From positions 1-15,854 of the forward strand of contig DLME01000299.1 of NCBI GenBank assembly GCA_002479215.1: DNA of 15,854 nucleotides, in the 5' to 3' direction. Made by a program: the position numbers and the translations under genes. This DNA is from Syntrophaceae bacterium UBA7544. Lineage in GTDB: Bacteria > Desulfobacterota > Syntrophia > Syntrophales > Smithellaceae. Below are positions 8,000 through 15,853 of the stretch, piece after piece. Positions within the stretch are counted from its first letter, which is position 1. Each line of letters opens with the position of its first letter. Below the pieces are notes generated by a model, which worked only from the letters and a program-made list of their open reading frames with translations, made no database searches and was not told where the DNA came from.

Positions 8000-8062
8000 T
8001 TCATACGGCTACCTTTGTTGGCTGTGTCGTCGGCTTCCTCAATGTATAACCTGAAGGTCACG
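8000..8062 (+). repeat. 63-bp dispersed repeat, copy 2
   Basis: This matches copy 1 (4546-4608) at 59 of 63 positions, in the same orientation, again just after the stop of a plus-strand metabolic gene. The flanks differ from copy 1 on both sides, so the homologous unit ends sharply near GAAGGTCACG. An additional GC-rich stretch after it (8071-8107, with ATACGCC and GGTAT ends) may form a weak imperfect hairpin found only at this copy. Confidence 0.85.
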
Positions 8063-8169
8063 CGTTAGTAATACGCCTGCGGAGCCTCCTCCTTGCCGTC
8101 GCGGTATCCTGATGACTACAGCTTGCTTGATTCCCTAAATCGCAAGTTTGAAAACTGGAGAGCGATTTT

Positions 8170-8946
8170 ATGAAACGAAAGATTATCAAGATCGATGAAG
8201 AGAAATGCACCGGCTGCGGTTTGTGCGTACCGAATTGTCAGGAAGAGGCCATAAAGATTATTGACGGCAAAGCAAAACTGGTCAGCGATGTTTTTTGCGA
8301 TGGACTGGGCGCCTGTCTAGGTGAATGTCCGGAAGGGGCTCTTTCTATTGAAGATCGGGAAGCGAAGCCGTTTGATGAAAAAATGGTCATGGAAAATATT
8401 GCCCGCAAAAAGTGCGAACAAACTCAGGGACATGGCGGCAAAGCAACCCCGCATGGTCTTGGTGTTATTAACCCTGCCACTCACGGTTGTCCCGGGTCAG
8501 CGCATGCCATTTTCGAAAGGAAGTCACCCGTGGCCGCAAGCGCTGTGCAGGCAAATACACAGCAATCCGAACTTACACACTGGCCTATTCAGTTCCATCT
8601 GGTAAATCCGGCCGCTGATTTTTTCCGTGGCAAAGATGTTGTGCTGGCCGCCGATTGCATCGCTTATTCTCTGCCTGATTTTCATGAAAGATTTCTGAAA
8701 GGCAAAAGCCTGGCCATTGCCTGCCCGAAACTTGATGAAGGGCAGGATGTTTACAGGGAAAAAATACGTAAAATGGCGGATGAAGCCGAAATAAATACTC
8801 TAACTGTGATCATGATGGAAGTTCCCTGCTGTCGCGGCCTTCTGCAAATTGCTCAAACGGCACTGCAGTCGGCAAAACGAAAAGTTCCATTAAAAGCCGT
8901 TATTGTCGGTACACGCGGTGATGTCATTTCAGAAGAGTGGATTTAG
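8170..8946 (+). CDS. 4Fe-4S ferredoxin-domain protein with conserved C-terminal cysteine domain
   Basis: This 258-residue cytoplasmic iron-sulfur protein has an N-terminal two-cluster domain. Cluster one has Cys13, Cys16, Cys19 and Cys23 (CxxCxxCxxxC). The second set reads CDGLGACLGECP with Cys43, Cys49 and Cys53, an altered spacing. A linker (about 80-135, rich in His and Gly, containing HGCPGS) leads to a second domain of alternating strands and helices. That domain has DVVLAADCIAY at 156-166, ACPKLD at 184-189 and MEVPCC at 216-221. These cysteines could hold another metal or cluster. I recall similar proteins in many anaerobes, often annotated only as ferredoxin. The role is unknown; electron transfer or redox sensing is plausible. 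GGAG stands nine bases before the ATG. It follows mdh after the repeat, and no redox partner is adjacent. Confidence 0.88.
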   Translation: MKRKIIKIDEEKCTGCGLCVPNCQEEAIKIIDGKAKLVSDVFCDGLGACLGECPEGALSIEDREAKPFDEKMVMENIARKKCEQTQGHGGKATPHGLGVINPATHGCPGSAHAIFERKSPVAASAVQANTQQSELTHWPIQFHLVNPAADFFRGKDVVLAADCIAYSLPDFHERFLKGKSLAIACPKLDEGQDVYREKIRKMADEAEINTLTVIMMEVPCCRGLLQIAQTALQSAKRKVPLKAVIVGTRGDVISEEWI

Positions 8947-9031
8947 GCTAAATCTCTAATATTTTGATTTTAATCTGTAGTTAATATCTTAAATACAGAA
9001 AGCTGGAGAAAAAACTCTGATGTCCAGGCGG

Positions 9032-9415
9032 TTATTTCTCCTTCTGGTTCTTGAAAAAATTAGAAATTGTTTCTAAAAAAACTTCAATGGAGAATGGTTT
9101 AAGGAGATAACCCGCAAACCCGATATCCATGGCCTCTTCTTTATCTGTATGCATGGCATTGCCGGTTACAGCAATAATAGGAATTTTCTTTAAATCAGGA
9201 TCACTCTTTATGAACTGAGCCGCGCTGAATCCATCTATGCCCGGCAACTGTATATCCATCAGAATGAGATCGGGATGTTTTTCTCTTACCAGGCGAATGC
9301 CGGTCTCGGCATCCCTAGCCTCCAATATACGATACTTGCCTATCTGGAGGAATGCCCTGATAAGCTTCATGTTGATTTCATTATCTTCGATTACTAAAAT
9401 AGTTTTGTTTTTCAT
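9032..9415 (-). CDS. Single-domain response regulator (CheY/DivK-like receiver)
   Basis: This 127-residue stand-alone receiver has no output domain. The acidic pocket is Glu10-Asp11 in LVIEDNE. The phospho-acceptor is Asp54 in LILMDIQLPG. Thr84 is in AVTGNAM and Lys106 in LLKPFS. The AVTGNAM segment and IQLPGIDG resemble DivK-type or hybrid-kinase receivers more than chemotaxis CheY. AAAGGG precedes the ATG at a good distance. It lies 69 bases downstream of the sensor kinase gene on the same strand, so it is the likely phosphorylation partner and works by protein-protein contact. The target is not evident. A 7-bp inverted repeat overlaps its stop codon but lacks a good U-run. Confidence 0.95.
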   Translation of the reverse strand: MKNKTILVIEDNEINMKLIRAFLQIGKYRILEARDAETGIRLVREKHPDLILMDIQLPGIDGFSAAQFIKSDPDLKKIPIIAVTGNAMHTDKEEAMDIGFAGYLLKPFSIEVFLETISNFFKNQKEK

Positions 9416-9484
9416 GATAAGCCCTTTCTTGAGATTTTATCCATAGCTGAATGATGGGAAAGTGCAAGGATTATATTTCCGAAT

Positions 9485-10927
9485 CTAGACTGGAATCACA
9501 AAGTGAAAAGTAGATCCCTTATCTTCCCCCTCACTATCTACCCATATACTCCCCTTGTGGAGTTCCACAAATTGCTTGGTTAAAGACAGGCCCAGCCCTG
9601 TACCCTGATACCGGCGGCTTTTAGATCCGTCAACTTGTATAAAGGGTTTGAATATCAGTTTCATATCGTCCATCTTTAAACCAATGCCGGTATCCGCTAC
9701 AGAAACTTTCACTAAGTGTTTATGATTCATTAGCTCGTGGCCATAGAGGCTAGGCAAATATAGCATTTCCCCCTTTTTTGTTAACCAGTGGTTGTTTGCG
9801 CGGGTCAGATGGTGTGCCGACAGTTTGATTGATCCTCCCTCCGGAGTGAATTTAATGGCATTGGAAAGGAGATTGTATATGATTTGTCTGACCATTCGTT
9901 CATCAGCCTGAATGGTCTTGGGACAATCAGCGATATCTGACAATAGTTTATTTCCGCGACCTTGAGCCAGCTTCTCAAAAATGTTCAAACTGTTTTCTAA
10001 AAGCATTTTCAAGTTGATTTCCGATATATCCAAATCCATTTTGCCTGCTTCCATTTTGCTGAGGTCCAGAAGATCGTTAATGATGGCAAGCAGATGCTTT
10101 CCGCTTGTGTTTATATCTTTTACCGAATCCTTCTGCTTTTCGTTCAATTCACCAAGGTAATGATTATTGAGCAGATCCGAAAATCCGATAATGGCATGAA
10201 GAGGCGTTCTCAGTTCATGGGATATGTTGGCTAAAAATTCTGACTTAAGTCGGTCAGATTCACTTGCCTTAATTAACGCCACTCGAAGCTCTTCGTTTTG
10301 CCGGCGCAGCTGCTCTCTGCTATTTTTTAAAAGTTGCACCGTATAGGAAGAGATAAAGGCCACAATAAACAACATGGGTACTACGGCAATCATAATGGCC
10401 ACCTGATATTTCCAGGGCATGTAATAATCAGGATTAACCTTTATAGTCTGAAGAATACCACCATGCTCCAAATTAATCAGCAACAAGAAGCAAATATTGC
10501 TGAAACCGGCGATAATGTATGGCTTTCTGCGAGGTTCCAGGGGGCCTACATAGGCGATAGAGGCCGCATAAAGGGGCAGGAGAAAAGCTGCTTCTATGCC
10601 GCCAAAAGAATGGATAACGGCGGTGAATCCGATAATTTCCAGCAAGCTGATAAAATATGAAAAATATTTAGCAATGGTTTGACTTATAATTCTTTTTAAA
10701 ACCCAGAGAGCGGGAGGATTTATCAGGATCAGGTATAAAATGGCAACGCTTGCGCTGGCTAAATTATCAAAATTAATGAGGCCGAATAAATAAGCTGTCA
10801 AGGCAGTTAGCCACATAACAAAACTGGCACTCGATCTTACAACGGCCGATTGTCGCTGCCTTTGATAAAGTGACTTCAGAAAATCGGCACCCACTTCTAT
10901 TAACTTTTGATCAGCTTTGACAATCAT
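9485..10927 (-). CDS. Membrane sensor histidine kinase with six-TM N-terminal domain
   Basis: This 480-residue kinase has an N-terminal half with about six hydrophobic segments (roughly 34-50, 57-77, 92-108, 112-128, 138-152 and 176-197). The loops are short, and no periplasmic sensor domain of a kind I recognise is present. A coiled-coil linker (about 200-225) leads to the HisKA domain with the phospho-accepting His237 in NISHELRTPLHAIIGFS. The ATPase domain shows the N box NLLSNAIKF with Asn356, G1 DTGIGLK with Asp412, and G2 GTGLGLSL at 442-449. Segments around 376-400 form an unusual insertion before the G1 box. It ends in the usual GSTFHFVIPV. No Shine-Dalgarno is evident before the ATG. 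The receiver gene follows, so the two form a two-component pair. The signal is unknown; multi-TM sensors of this form often respond to membrane or intramembrane cues. Confidence 0.93.
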   Translation of the reverse strand: MIVKADQKLIEVGADFLKSLYQRQRQSAVVRSSASFVMWLTALTAYLFGLINFDNLASASVAILYLILINPPALWVLKRIISQTIAKYFSYFISLLEIIGFTAVIHSFGGIEAAFLLPLYAASIAYVGPLEPRRKPYIIAGFSNICFLLLINLEHGGILQTIKVNPDYYMPWKYQVAIMIAVVPMLFIVAFISSYTVQLLKNSREQLRRQNEELRVALIKASESDRLKSEFLANISHELRTPLHAIIGFSDLLNNHYLGELNEKQKDSVKDINTSGKHLLAIINDLLDLSKMEAGKMDLDISEINLKMLLENSLNIFEKLAQGRGNKLLSDIADCPKTIQADERMVRQIIYNLLSNAIKFTPEGGSIKLSAHHLTRANNHWLTKKGEMLYLPSLYGHELMNHKHLVKVSVADTGIGLKMDDMKLIFKPFIQVDGSKSRRYQGTGLGLSLTKQFVELHKGSIWVDSEGEDKGSTFHFVIPV

Positions 10928-11183
10928 TTATATTATTTCACTTTTTTGAGGTTTGCTATAATATTTTTATAATTCTTGCCTTACTTTTCACAGAACAATA
11001 TCACAGAAATCTGCAGGAGGCCGTTTTGGACAAGAAATTGTTTTATATTCCTTTTAATTAGGAAAAAGGTGTTAATGTGTCAAGAAAATTAAACCATAAT
11101 TTTTTAGACCAATCATGAGACTTTAAATAAGTGCGGCAAATAGGTTTGCGAAGTAGCGGATTTTACAGGAGCTTCAGAAATCC

Positions 11184-12047
11184 CTATGGAGTTGCGCTTT
11201 GATGTTTGCGGTTAAAGAGAGTGAGCAAAACGCCGCCCAGGCCAAACGTTATAGCGATCATTTTTACCATCCAGCCTATATAAGATAGCCAGCCTATCGA
11301 CCAAAATAAAATTAATCCTAAAATGGTTTCTTGCACTAGAGATTTCTTATGTTTTCGAAATATTTTTGTTAAGATGAAATTACCAATAAGCGCACTTACG
11401 CCTATAAACCCAAGTACGAATGCCAGCAATAAAGAGGCAAATATTAATGGTATTAAAGTAATGCCTATAATTGAAATTATCAGCAAAAAGAAAAAAGGAG
11501 GAATCATCAGAGTTGCGAAAAACCCCCAAAAAAAAGATTTTGTTTTATTGGTTTGGATCATGTCGGCGATCGCGATCAGTGGACGCGGTATTAAAATCGC
11601 CATGAGCAGGGCGATGATAAATATGACGGCAAAAAAGCACAGATAAATAAAATTAACAATAAATGGCCAGCCCTCCCAGTCTCCGCTGAGGAAAGAAACA
11701 ATGGCGCTGGATATATTGGAAGAATTTATTTCAGTAATATCACCGTAAACTTGCGAGCCATTGCCTTTGGCAATAACTCCGCCCACGCAAACAACGTTGC
11801 CGCGCACCACAGCTTTGTTCGTAAGCACAATCGATCCAACTGCGGCGATCACATTACCTTCTACAAGGCCGTTAACGGTTATCTGACCACCGACCACAAT
11901 TACATTGTTTATTCGTTGTTGCGCTTCTATGGTCACATCGCTGCCTATCTTTATTATGTTATTTGCTTCTGCGGAAAATGCCGATAGAAAGAGTGTTGTC
12001 AGAAAAATGGTAAAATAAATAAATTTCGTGCTCATACTTTTTCTCAT
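11184..12047 (-). CDS. Exported bactofilin-like (polymer-forming) domain protein with multi-TM C-terminus
   Basis: This 287-residue membrane protein has a signal peptide at residues 1-27, with hydrophobic core FIYFTIFLTTLFLSAFSA. A mature repeat domain (about 31-105) follows of short beta segments such as NNVIVVGGQITVNG, GNVIAAVGSIVLTN and GNVVCVGGVIA. That spacing resembles a right-handed beta-helix like bactofilin. Four or five hydrophobic segments then lie at about 128-154, 171-194, 195-226, 240-258 and 260-277, ending in a basic tail. Similar proteins are usually annotated as polymer-forming cytoskeletal or hypothetical. If the signal peptide is real, the beta domain would lie in the periplasm, unlike cytoplasmic bactofilins. 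It begins two bases after the dedA stop (TAATAATG) with no good Shine-Dalgarno, so translation is probably coupled. Its function is unknown. Confidence 0.8.
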   Translation of the reverse strand: MRKSMSTKFIYFTIFLTTLFLSAFSAEANNIIKIGSDVTIEAQQRINNVIVVGGQITVNGLVEGNVIAAVGSIVLTNKAVVRGNVVCVGGVIAKGNGSQVYGDITEINSSNISSAIVSFLSGDWEGWPFIVNFIYLCFFAVIFIIALLMAILIPRPLIAIADMIQTNKTKSFFWGFFATLMIPPFFFLLIISIIGITLIPLIFASLLLAFVLGFIGVSALIGNFILTKIFRKHKKSLVQETILGLILFWSIGWLSYIGWMVKMIAITFGLGGVLLTLFNRKHQSATP

Positions 12048-12049
12048 TA

Positions 12050-12709
12050 TTAGGTGCCAACTTTCTTATCGGAATTATAATGTTTTTGTCTCCAGTATTC
12101 AATGAATCCCGGCATTATGGAAACAATAACAATCGCGATAATTACTACTGTAAAATTACTTTTTACGGCCGGGATGTTGCCGAAAAAATAACCTCCCCAA
12201 AGAAAAAGACAAACCCACGAGATGCAACCGATGATATTAAACAAAATAAATTTAGAATAATTCATGGCGCCAACACCGGCCACGAAAGGAGCAAAAGTGC
12301 GGATAATGGGCATGAATTGGGCGATGATGATTGTTTTTCCGCCATGCTTCTCATAAAATTCATGCGTTTTCTGAAGATATTCTTTTTTGAAAAAACGGCT
12401 GTCTTCGTAATGAAAAACTTTCGGCCCGATAAAATGGCCAACGGAATAGTTGACCGTGTCTCCGGCAATGGCAGCAATGGAAAGCAAAATCAACAGGGCT
12501 TCGATATTCAGAGAACCTAGTGCGGCCAGGGTGCCCAGTGCAAAAAGCAGCGAGTCTCCCGGAAAAATGGGAGTAACAACAAGGCCGGTTTCACAGAAAA
12601 TAACTAGAAACACAATAACATAAGCCCAGATACCAAAACTATTAATGATAATTGGCAGATACCTGTCCAAATGAATAAAAAAATCTATAAAATTAATGAT
12701 TATATCCAT
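12050..12709 (-). CDS. DedA family inner-membrane protein
   Basis: This 219-residue polytopic membrane protein of the DedA/VTT superfamily contains the signature CETGLVVTPIFPGDSLL at about residues 39-55. The second signature is PIIRTFAPFVAGVGAM at about 134-149, with conserved Arg137. The last helix (about 188-205) is followed by a basic tail. DedA proteins support envelope integrity and undecaprenyl-phosphate or phospholipid recycling; which lipid applies here is unknown. A longer form from TTG at 12730 is possible (226 residues). I chose the ATG at 12709, although neither start has a convincing Shine-Dalgarno. The bactofilin-like gene follows two bases after its stop, indicating one operon. 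It is divergent from the alpha/beta hydrolase gene. Confidence 0.9.
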   Translation of the reverse strand: MDIIINFIDFFIHLDRYLPIIINSFGIWAYVIVFLVIFCETGLVVTPIFPGDSLLFALGTLAALGSLNIEALLILLSIAAIAGDTVNYSVGHFIGPKVFHYEDSRFFKKEYLQKTHEFYEKHGGKTIIIAQFMPIIRTFAPFVAGVGAMNYSKFILFNIIGCISWVCLFLWGGYFFGNIPAVKSNFTVVIIAIVIVSIMPGFIEYWRQKHYNSDKKVGT

Positions 12710-12771
12710 AATTAGTGCTACGTAAAACAAGTGATTGAACTCTATATAGGGATAATAGGAAGGGTGTCAAT

Positions 12772-13695
12772 ATGAAAAAGATTTTAATTGCTTTATTGAT
12801 ATTAATCATGGCTGCCGTTGCCTGTTACTATGTTTTTCCCGAAAAAGTATCCGGTTACATTATTGATTTATCCAGAAGCAAGGCTGGCCTGATCAAGAAA
12901 GAAATCAAAATTGATGATCATAACATTGTTTATTTGGAGGGCGGCAAAGGACCGACAATATTACTTTTGCACGGTTACACTGGTGATAAAGATAACTGGA
13001 CTCGTTTTGCCGTTTATCTGACCAAGGATTACCATGTAGTGATACCCGATATCCCGGGTTACGGAGAAAGCTCCCAGTTCATGGATAAACTTTATGACCT
13101 AAACAGTCAAATGTCCCATTTGCATAAATTCACTCAAGAAACCAATTTAAAAAAATTCCATATCGCCGGCAATTCCATGGGCGGCTTTTTCGCCGGAACA
13201 TATGCCGTACGCTATCCCGATGAAATCATCAGCCTTGGTTTATTTGATGCCGGGGGTGTTAAGTCTTTGCCAAAAAGCGAAGTAATAAAACTGATAGAAA
13301 AAGGCGAAAATCCTCTTGTATTAAAAGACAGCGGTGATTGGCCGAGGCTTATGAGATTGGTTTTTGTTAATCCTCCCAGTTTGCCTTATCCACTTAAAAA
13401 GATGTTCGTCCAGAAAGCTTTAGACAATCGCAGCTTTTATGAAAAGGAACTCAAAGAAATTAATCCCGATTTTTTCTCCCTCGAAAAAAACTTGCCGAAG
13501 ATAAAAGCGCCAACTTTAATTCTTTGGGGCGATCAGGATAGGATCCTCGATATTTCCAGCGTTCCGGTTTTCGAAAAAGGATTAAAAAATCACAAAACAG
13601 TGATCATTAAAGGTTGCGGTCATGCACCTCAGGTGGAAAAACCGCAAGAAACGGCAACGTATTATTTGGATTTTATAAAAAGTTTGAAGAATTAA
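12772..13695 (+). CDS. Alpha/beta hydrolase, membrane-anchored or lipoprotein-like
   Basis: This 307-residue alpha/beta-hydrolase-fold enzyme, probably an esterase/lipase, faces the periplasm. An N-terminal hydrophobic helix (residues 4-22) follows two lysines. It contains AAVAC with Cys18, a weak lipobox that lacks the usual Leu at -3, so it may be a signal anchor or a lipoprotein signal. The fold motifs are complete. LLLHGYT at 64-70 supplies the oxyanion region, DIPGYGES is at 93-100, and the nucleophile Ser135 sits in GNSMGG. Asp256 is in LWGDQDRILD and His284 in GCGHAPQVEKP. A lid region lies at about 162-245. The ATG has AGGAAGGGTG five bases upstream. The substrate is unknown. It stands alone between divergent dedA and a convergent polymerase gene. 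Confidence 0.9.
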   Translation: MKKILIALLILIMAAVACYYVFPEKVSGYIIDLSRSKAGLIKKEIKIDDHNIVYLEGGKGPTILLLHGYTGDKDNWTRFAVYLTKDYHVVIPDIPGYGESSQFMDKLYDLNSQMSHLHKFTQETNLKKFHIAGNSMGGFFAGTYAVRYPDEIISLGLFDAGGVKSLPKSEVIKLIEKGENPLVLKDSGDWPRLMRLVFVNPPSLPYPLKKMFVQKALDNRSFYEKELKEINPDFFSLEKNLPKIKAPTLILWGDQDRILDISSVPVFEKGLKNHKTVIIKGCGHAPQVEKPQETATYYLDFIKSLKN

Positions 13696-13763
13696 AATAG
13701 TCATATTATTTATACAAGACAGGACATCGCTTTTGACAACTTAATGGAATTATAGAAGCAGTT

Positions 13764-15077
13764 TTAATTTTTTGTTTTTACATGGATAAGCGGCAAACCT
13801 AAATGGCGGCGCTTTGTTTCGCCTTTGAGGATCGTTTGCTCCCGCACGGTGGGTGAGCCCCGGCGGCCTTTGCCGAGTTTTTCAATCAGGTGAGAGCTGC
13901 CCAGATGCAGAGTGTGCTTGCCGAACTTTTCTCCCAGCTCATCGGCGACGGCGTAAACATCTTTAATTTTTTCGGCCTGCACGGGATTATCAAAAAGAGT
14001 ATATTGGGTGTTATTGTCCGGCGCGAGATCAAGCAGAATGACGCCGGTAGCGCGGTAGAGTTCCTGTGGATTATAGCAGTCCGAAAAAAGCTCGCGGATG
14101 ACGCCGGCAAACTCCAGCGGACAGGCGCAGGGATGGGAAAGAACTGCTTCGCTGTCGATCATATCGAAATCATTCTTCTTCAGAAACACCACAATTTTTT
14201 GCGGCGCCAGAGCGTAGCGCCGTGCCTTGATGCAGGCTGATTCCATATTGCGCATCAGTTGCGCGAAAAGGTATTCGGCATCCGACGTTGCCGGAGCAAA
14301 TGTTTTGGTTTTGCTGATGGACGCGTAGGAGCTTTTTTCTTCGGTAGTTACCGCATAAACCGATTCGCCGCGCAGCTCCTGCCAGATTTCCACCCCCGGT
14401 TTGGTGAATTTTTTCCGCACAGTTTCTTCGGGGAGTTGGGCGAAGGCCAGCGCCGTACGGATACCCATCTTGGCCAGATAGTTGGTGGTGGCGGGGCCTA
14501 TCCCCCAGATCTTTTCCACCGGCAGATCATGTAGGTAAGCGGGAATCTCTCTGCCGTTGATGACAGTCATTCCTGCCGGCTTTTGGTGTTTAGAGGCAAC
14601 CTTGGCGAGCACCTTGGTAATGCTTACGCCCACAGAAACGGTGATGTCTAGATCTCTTTCAATTTCCTTTTTCATCGTGAGCGCGATTTCTTCATAGGAG
14701 GAGTGCAGGGCGCGGCGCATGCCGGTGATGTCGGCGAAAGCTTCGTCAACCGAACATTCCTCCACATCAGGCGTGAAGCGGCGCATAATGCTGAACATCC
14801 GTCGTGAAAACAGGCTGTAAGTTTCATAATCGGAAGGCAGGATGATCAGCCCCGGGCAGATTTTGCGTGCTTCATGCAGCGGCACGGCGCGCTTGATGCC
14901 CATTTTTTTGGCCGCATAACTGGCGCAGGCCACAATACCTCGTTCGCCGCCGGTGATGAGCGGTTTGCCTTTAAGTTCCGGATGAATTGCTTCCTTGCAT
15001 GAAGTGAAGAAAGCATCGCCGTCAATGTGAACAATTGCGCGCGGCCAGGAATGGAGACTGAAGAGTTGCTGAATCAT
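13764..15077 (-). CDS. dinB: Y-family translesion DNA polymerase (DinB/UmuC-like)
   Basis: This 437-residue error-prone polymerase bypasses DNA damage during the SOS response. The palm carries the catalytic Asp19 in VHIDGDAFF and Asp111-Glu112 in CSVDEAFADI. The steric/fingers region CASYAAKKMGIKRAVP is at 51-66. A helix-hairpin-helix element VEKIWGIGPATTNYLAKMG is at 187-205. The little-finger domain follows, and QYTLF at 358-362 matches a beta-clamp binding motif. It is longer than Escherichia coli Pol IV (351) and close to UmuC (422). The C-terminal 40 residues are basic. The ATG has no Shine-Dalgarno; an in-frame stop six to four bases... upstream in the same leader leaves no better start. 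A TAAC-GT-GTTA inverted repeat abuts the start codon. The LexA-type gene lies upstream on the same strand, separated by an intrinsic terminator. I use dinB loosely; a UmuC-type assignment is possible. Confidence 0.9.
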   Translation of the reverse strand: MIQQLFSLHSWPRAIVHIDGDAFFTSCKEAIHPELKGKPLITGGERGIVACASYAAKKMGIKRAVPLHEARKICPGLIILPSDYETYSLFSRRMFSIMRRFTPDVEECSVDEAFADITGMRRALHSSYEEIALTMKKEIERDLDITVSVGVSITKVLAKVASKHQKPAGMTVINGREIPAYLHDLPVEKIWGIGPATTNYLAKMGIRTALAFAQLPEETVRKKFTKPGVEIWQELRGESVYAVTTEEKSSYASISKTKTFAPATSDAEYLFAQLMRNMESACIKARRYALAPQKIVVFLKKNDFDMIDSEAVLSHPCACPLEFAGVIRELFSDCYNPQELYRATGVILLDLAPDNNTQYTLFDNPVQAEKIKDVYAVADELGEKFGKHTLHLGSSHLIEKLGKGRRGSPTVREQTILKGETKRRHLGLPLIHVKTKN

Positions 15078-15087
15078 AACGTGTTAC
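15078..15087. promoter_or_regulatory. Inverted repeat abutting the dinB start (candidate operator)
   Basis: The plus strand reads TAACGTGTTA, two 4-base half-sites around GT, directly before the polymerase ATG on the minus strand. It fills the place where a Shine-Dalgarno would be expected. It could be a repressor site or chance. Confidence 0.25.
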
Positions 15088-15145
15088 GAAATAAAAGTGT
15101 CCAGATATGATTGGAAACCTGGTTTAAAATTAATTTCTTTTGGGC

Positions 15146-15187
15146 AAAAAAACCCGAGCAAATGATAACCAATAAGCTTCAGCTCGG
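15146..15187 (-). terminator. Rho-independent terminator after lexA
   Basis: On the minus strand, CCGAGC (15187-15182) and GCTCGG (15159-15154) form a six-base GC-rich stem around a 22-base loop. It is followed by G and then a run of seven T residues (15152-15146). It lies 79 bases past the lexA stop and before the polymerase gene, so it should reduce read-through from lexA into the polymerase gene. Confidence 0.7.
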
Positions 15188-15265
15188 TATCGTGTGCCCT
15201 CTTGTGCCCGTCAGGTTATTAGGGTATCGGTCTTCATCCTCGAGTCAGGGTATTTTACAAAGCCA

Positions 15266-15853
15266 TCACTTATGATATTTTCTGACAACCGCGGTAATGA
15301 CGCCGGCGATACGCAACTCCGCCTGCGGGATAATCGGGGGGTATTTGGGATTGGCCGCCTCCAGTGTTACCGTTTTGCCTTTTTTGCGGAAATACTTCAT
15401 GGTCCAGTTTCCGTCCACTTCGGCCAGAATGATATCCCCGTTCTTCGGCTCCCGGCCGCTTTCTACAATCACCAAATCTTTTTCCATTATTCCTTCGCCG
15501 ATCATGGAATCGCCGGTGACGGAAAGCAGAAATGATGTTTCCGGATGCGCTACCAGATATTCGTCAAAGGAAATAACGTCACGCAATTCTTCTTCCGCAG
15601 GAGAGGGAAAACCGGCGCAAACTTCTCCAGCCAGAGGCAAGCCCAGCGATAAACGCGCTGGCGATAAAAAGCCTTTGGCATCTTTTTGCAAAAGCCCGGA
15701 AGCCAGCATTTTTTTTACCCAGAAGTGGACGACACTTTTGGAATGCACGCCAATAATTTCAGCCGCTTCCGAGTATGTCGGCATGCGCCGGTTTTCGCGG
15801 AAAAAGGCGGAAAATTTTTTCTCCACATCCGGTAAAGTTCGCTTGACTTTCAT
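15266..15853 (-). CDS. lexA: LexA-type SOS repressor with UmuD-like autoprotease domain
   Basis: This 195-residue self-cleaving transcriptional repressor has an N-terminal winged-helix DNA-binding domain at about residues 5-62, with recognition-helix region YSEAAEIIGVHSKSVVHFWV. A cleavage region Cys79-Ala80-Gly81-Phe82 and an S24 peptidase domain follow. The nucleophile is Ser116 in TGDSMIGEGI and the general base Lys153 in WTMKYF. The bond is expected at Ala80-Gly81, where RecA-stimulated cleavage would occur. The segment GFPSPAEEEL and the following ISFDEYLVAHPETSFLL are closer to UmuD than to enteric LexA, yet the HTH is present, so I call LexA. The start codon lies one base from the window end, so its ribosome site, promoter and any upstream start are not visible. 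The length is normal for LexA. The downstream polymerase gene suggests an SOS mutagenesis module. Confidence 0.85.
   Translation of the reverse strand: MKVKRTLPDVEKKFSAFFRENRRMPTYSEAAEIIGVHSKSVVHFWVKKMLASGLLQKDAKGFLSPARLSLGLPLAGEVCAGFPSPAEEELRDVISFDEYLVAHPETSFLLSVTGDSMIGEGIMEKDLVIVESGREPKNGDIILAEVDGNWTMKYFRKKGKTVTLEAANPKYPPIIPQAELRIAGVITAVVRKYHK

Noticed and set aside
8071..8107. GC-rich imperfect inverted repeat after repeat copy 2
   Set aside because: Only about 8 of 12 end positions pair, and copy 1 lacks it, so I do not treat it as part of the repeat or as a terminator.
9005..9041. GGAGAAA/TTTCTCC inverted repeat at the response-regulator stop
   Set aside because: The stem is AT-rich with a 23-base loop and only a loosely U-rich tail. 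It is too weak to call a terminator.
11026..11061. 11-codon TTG-initiated open frame behind CAGGAGG upstream of the kinase gene
   Set aside because: The ribosome-site match is good, but the peptide is tiny and shows no conservation signal that I can test. The 256-base region holds nothing else I can support.
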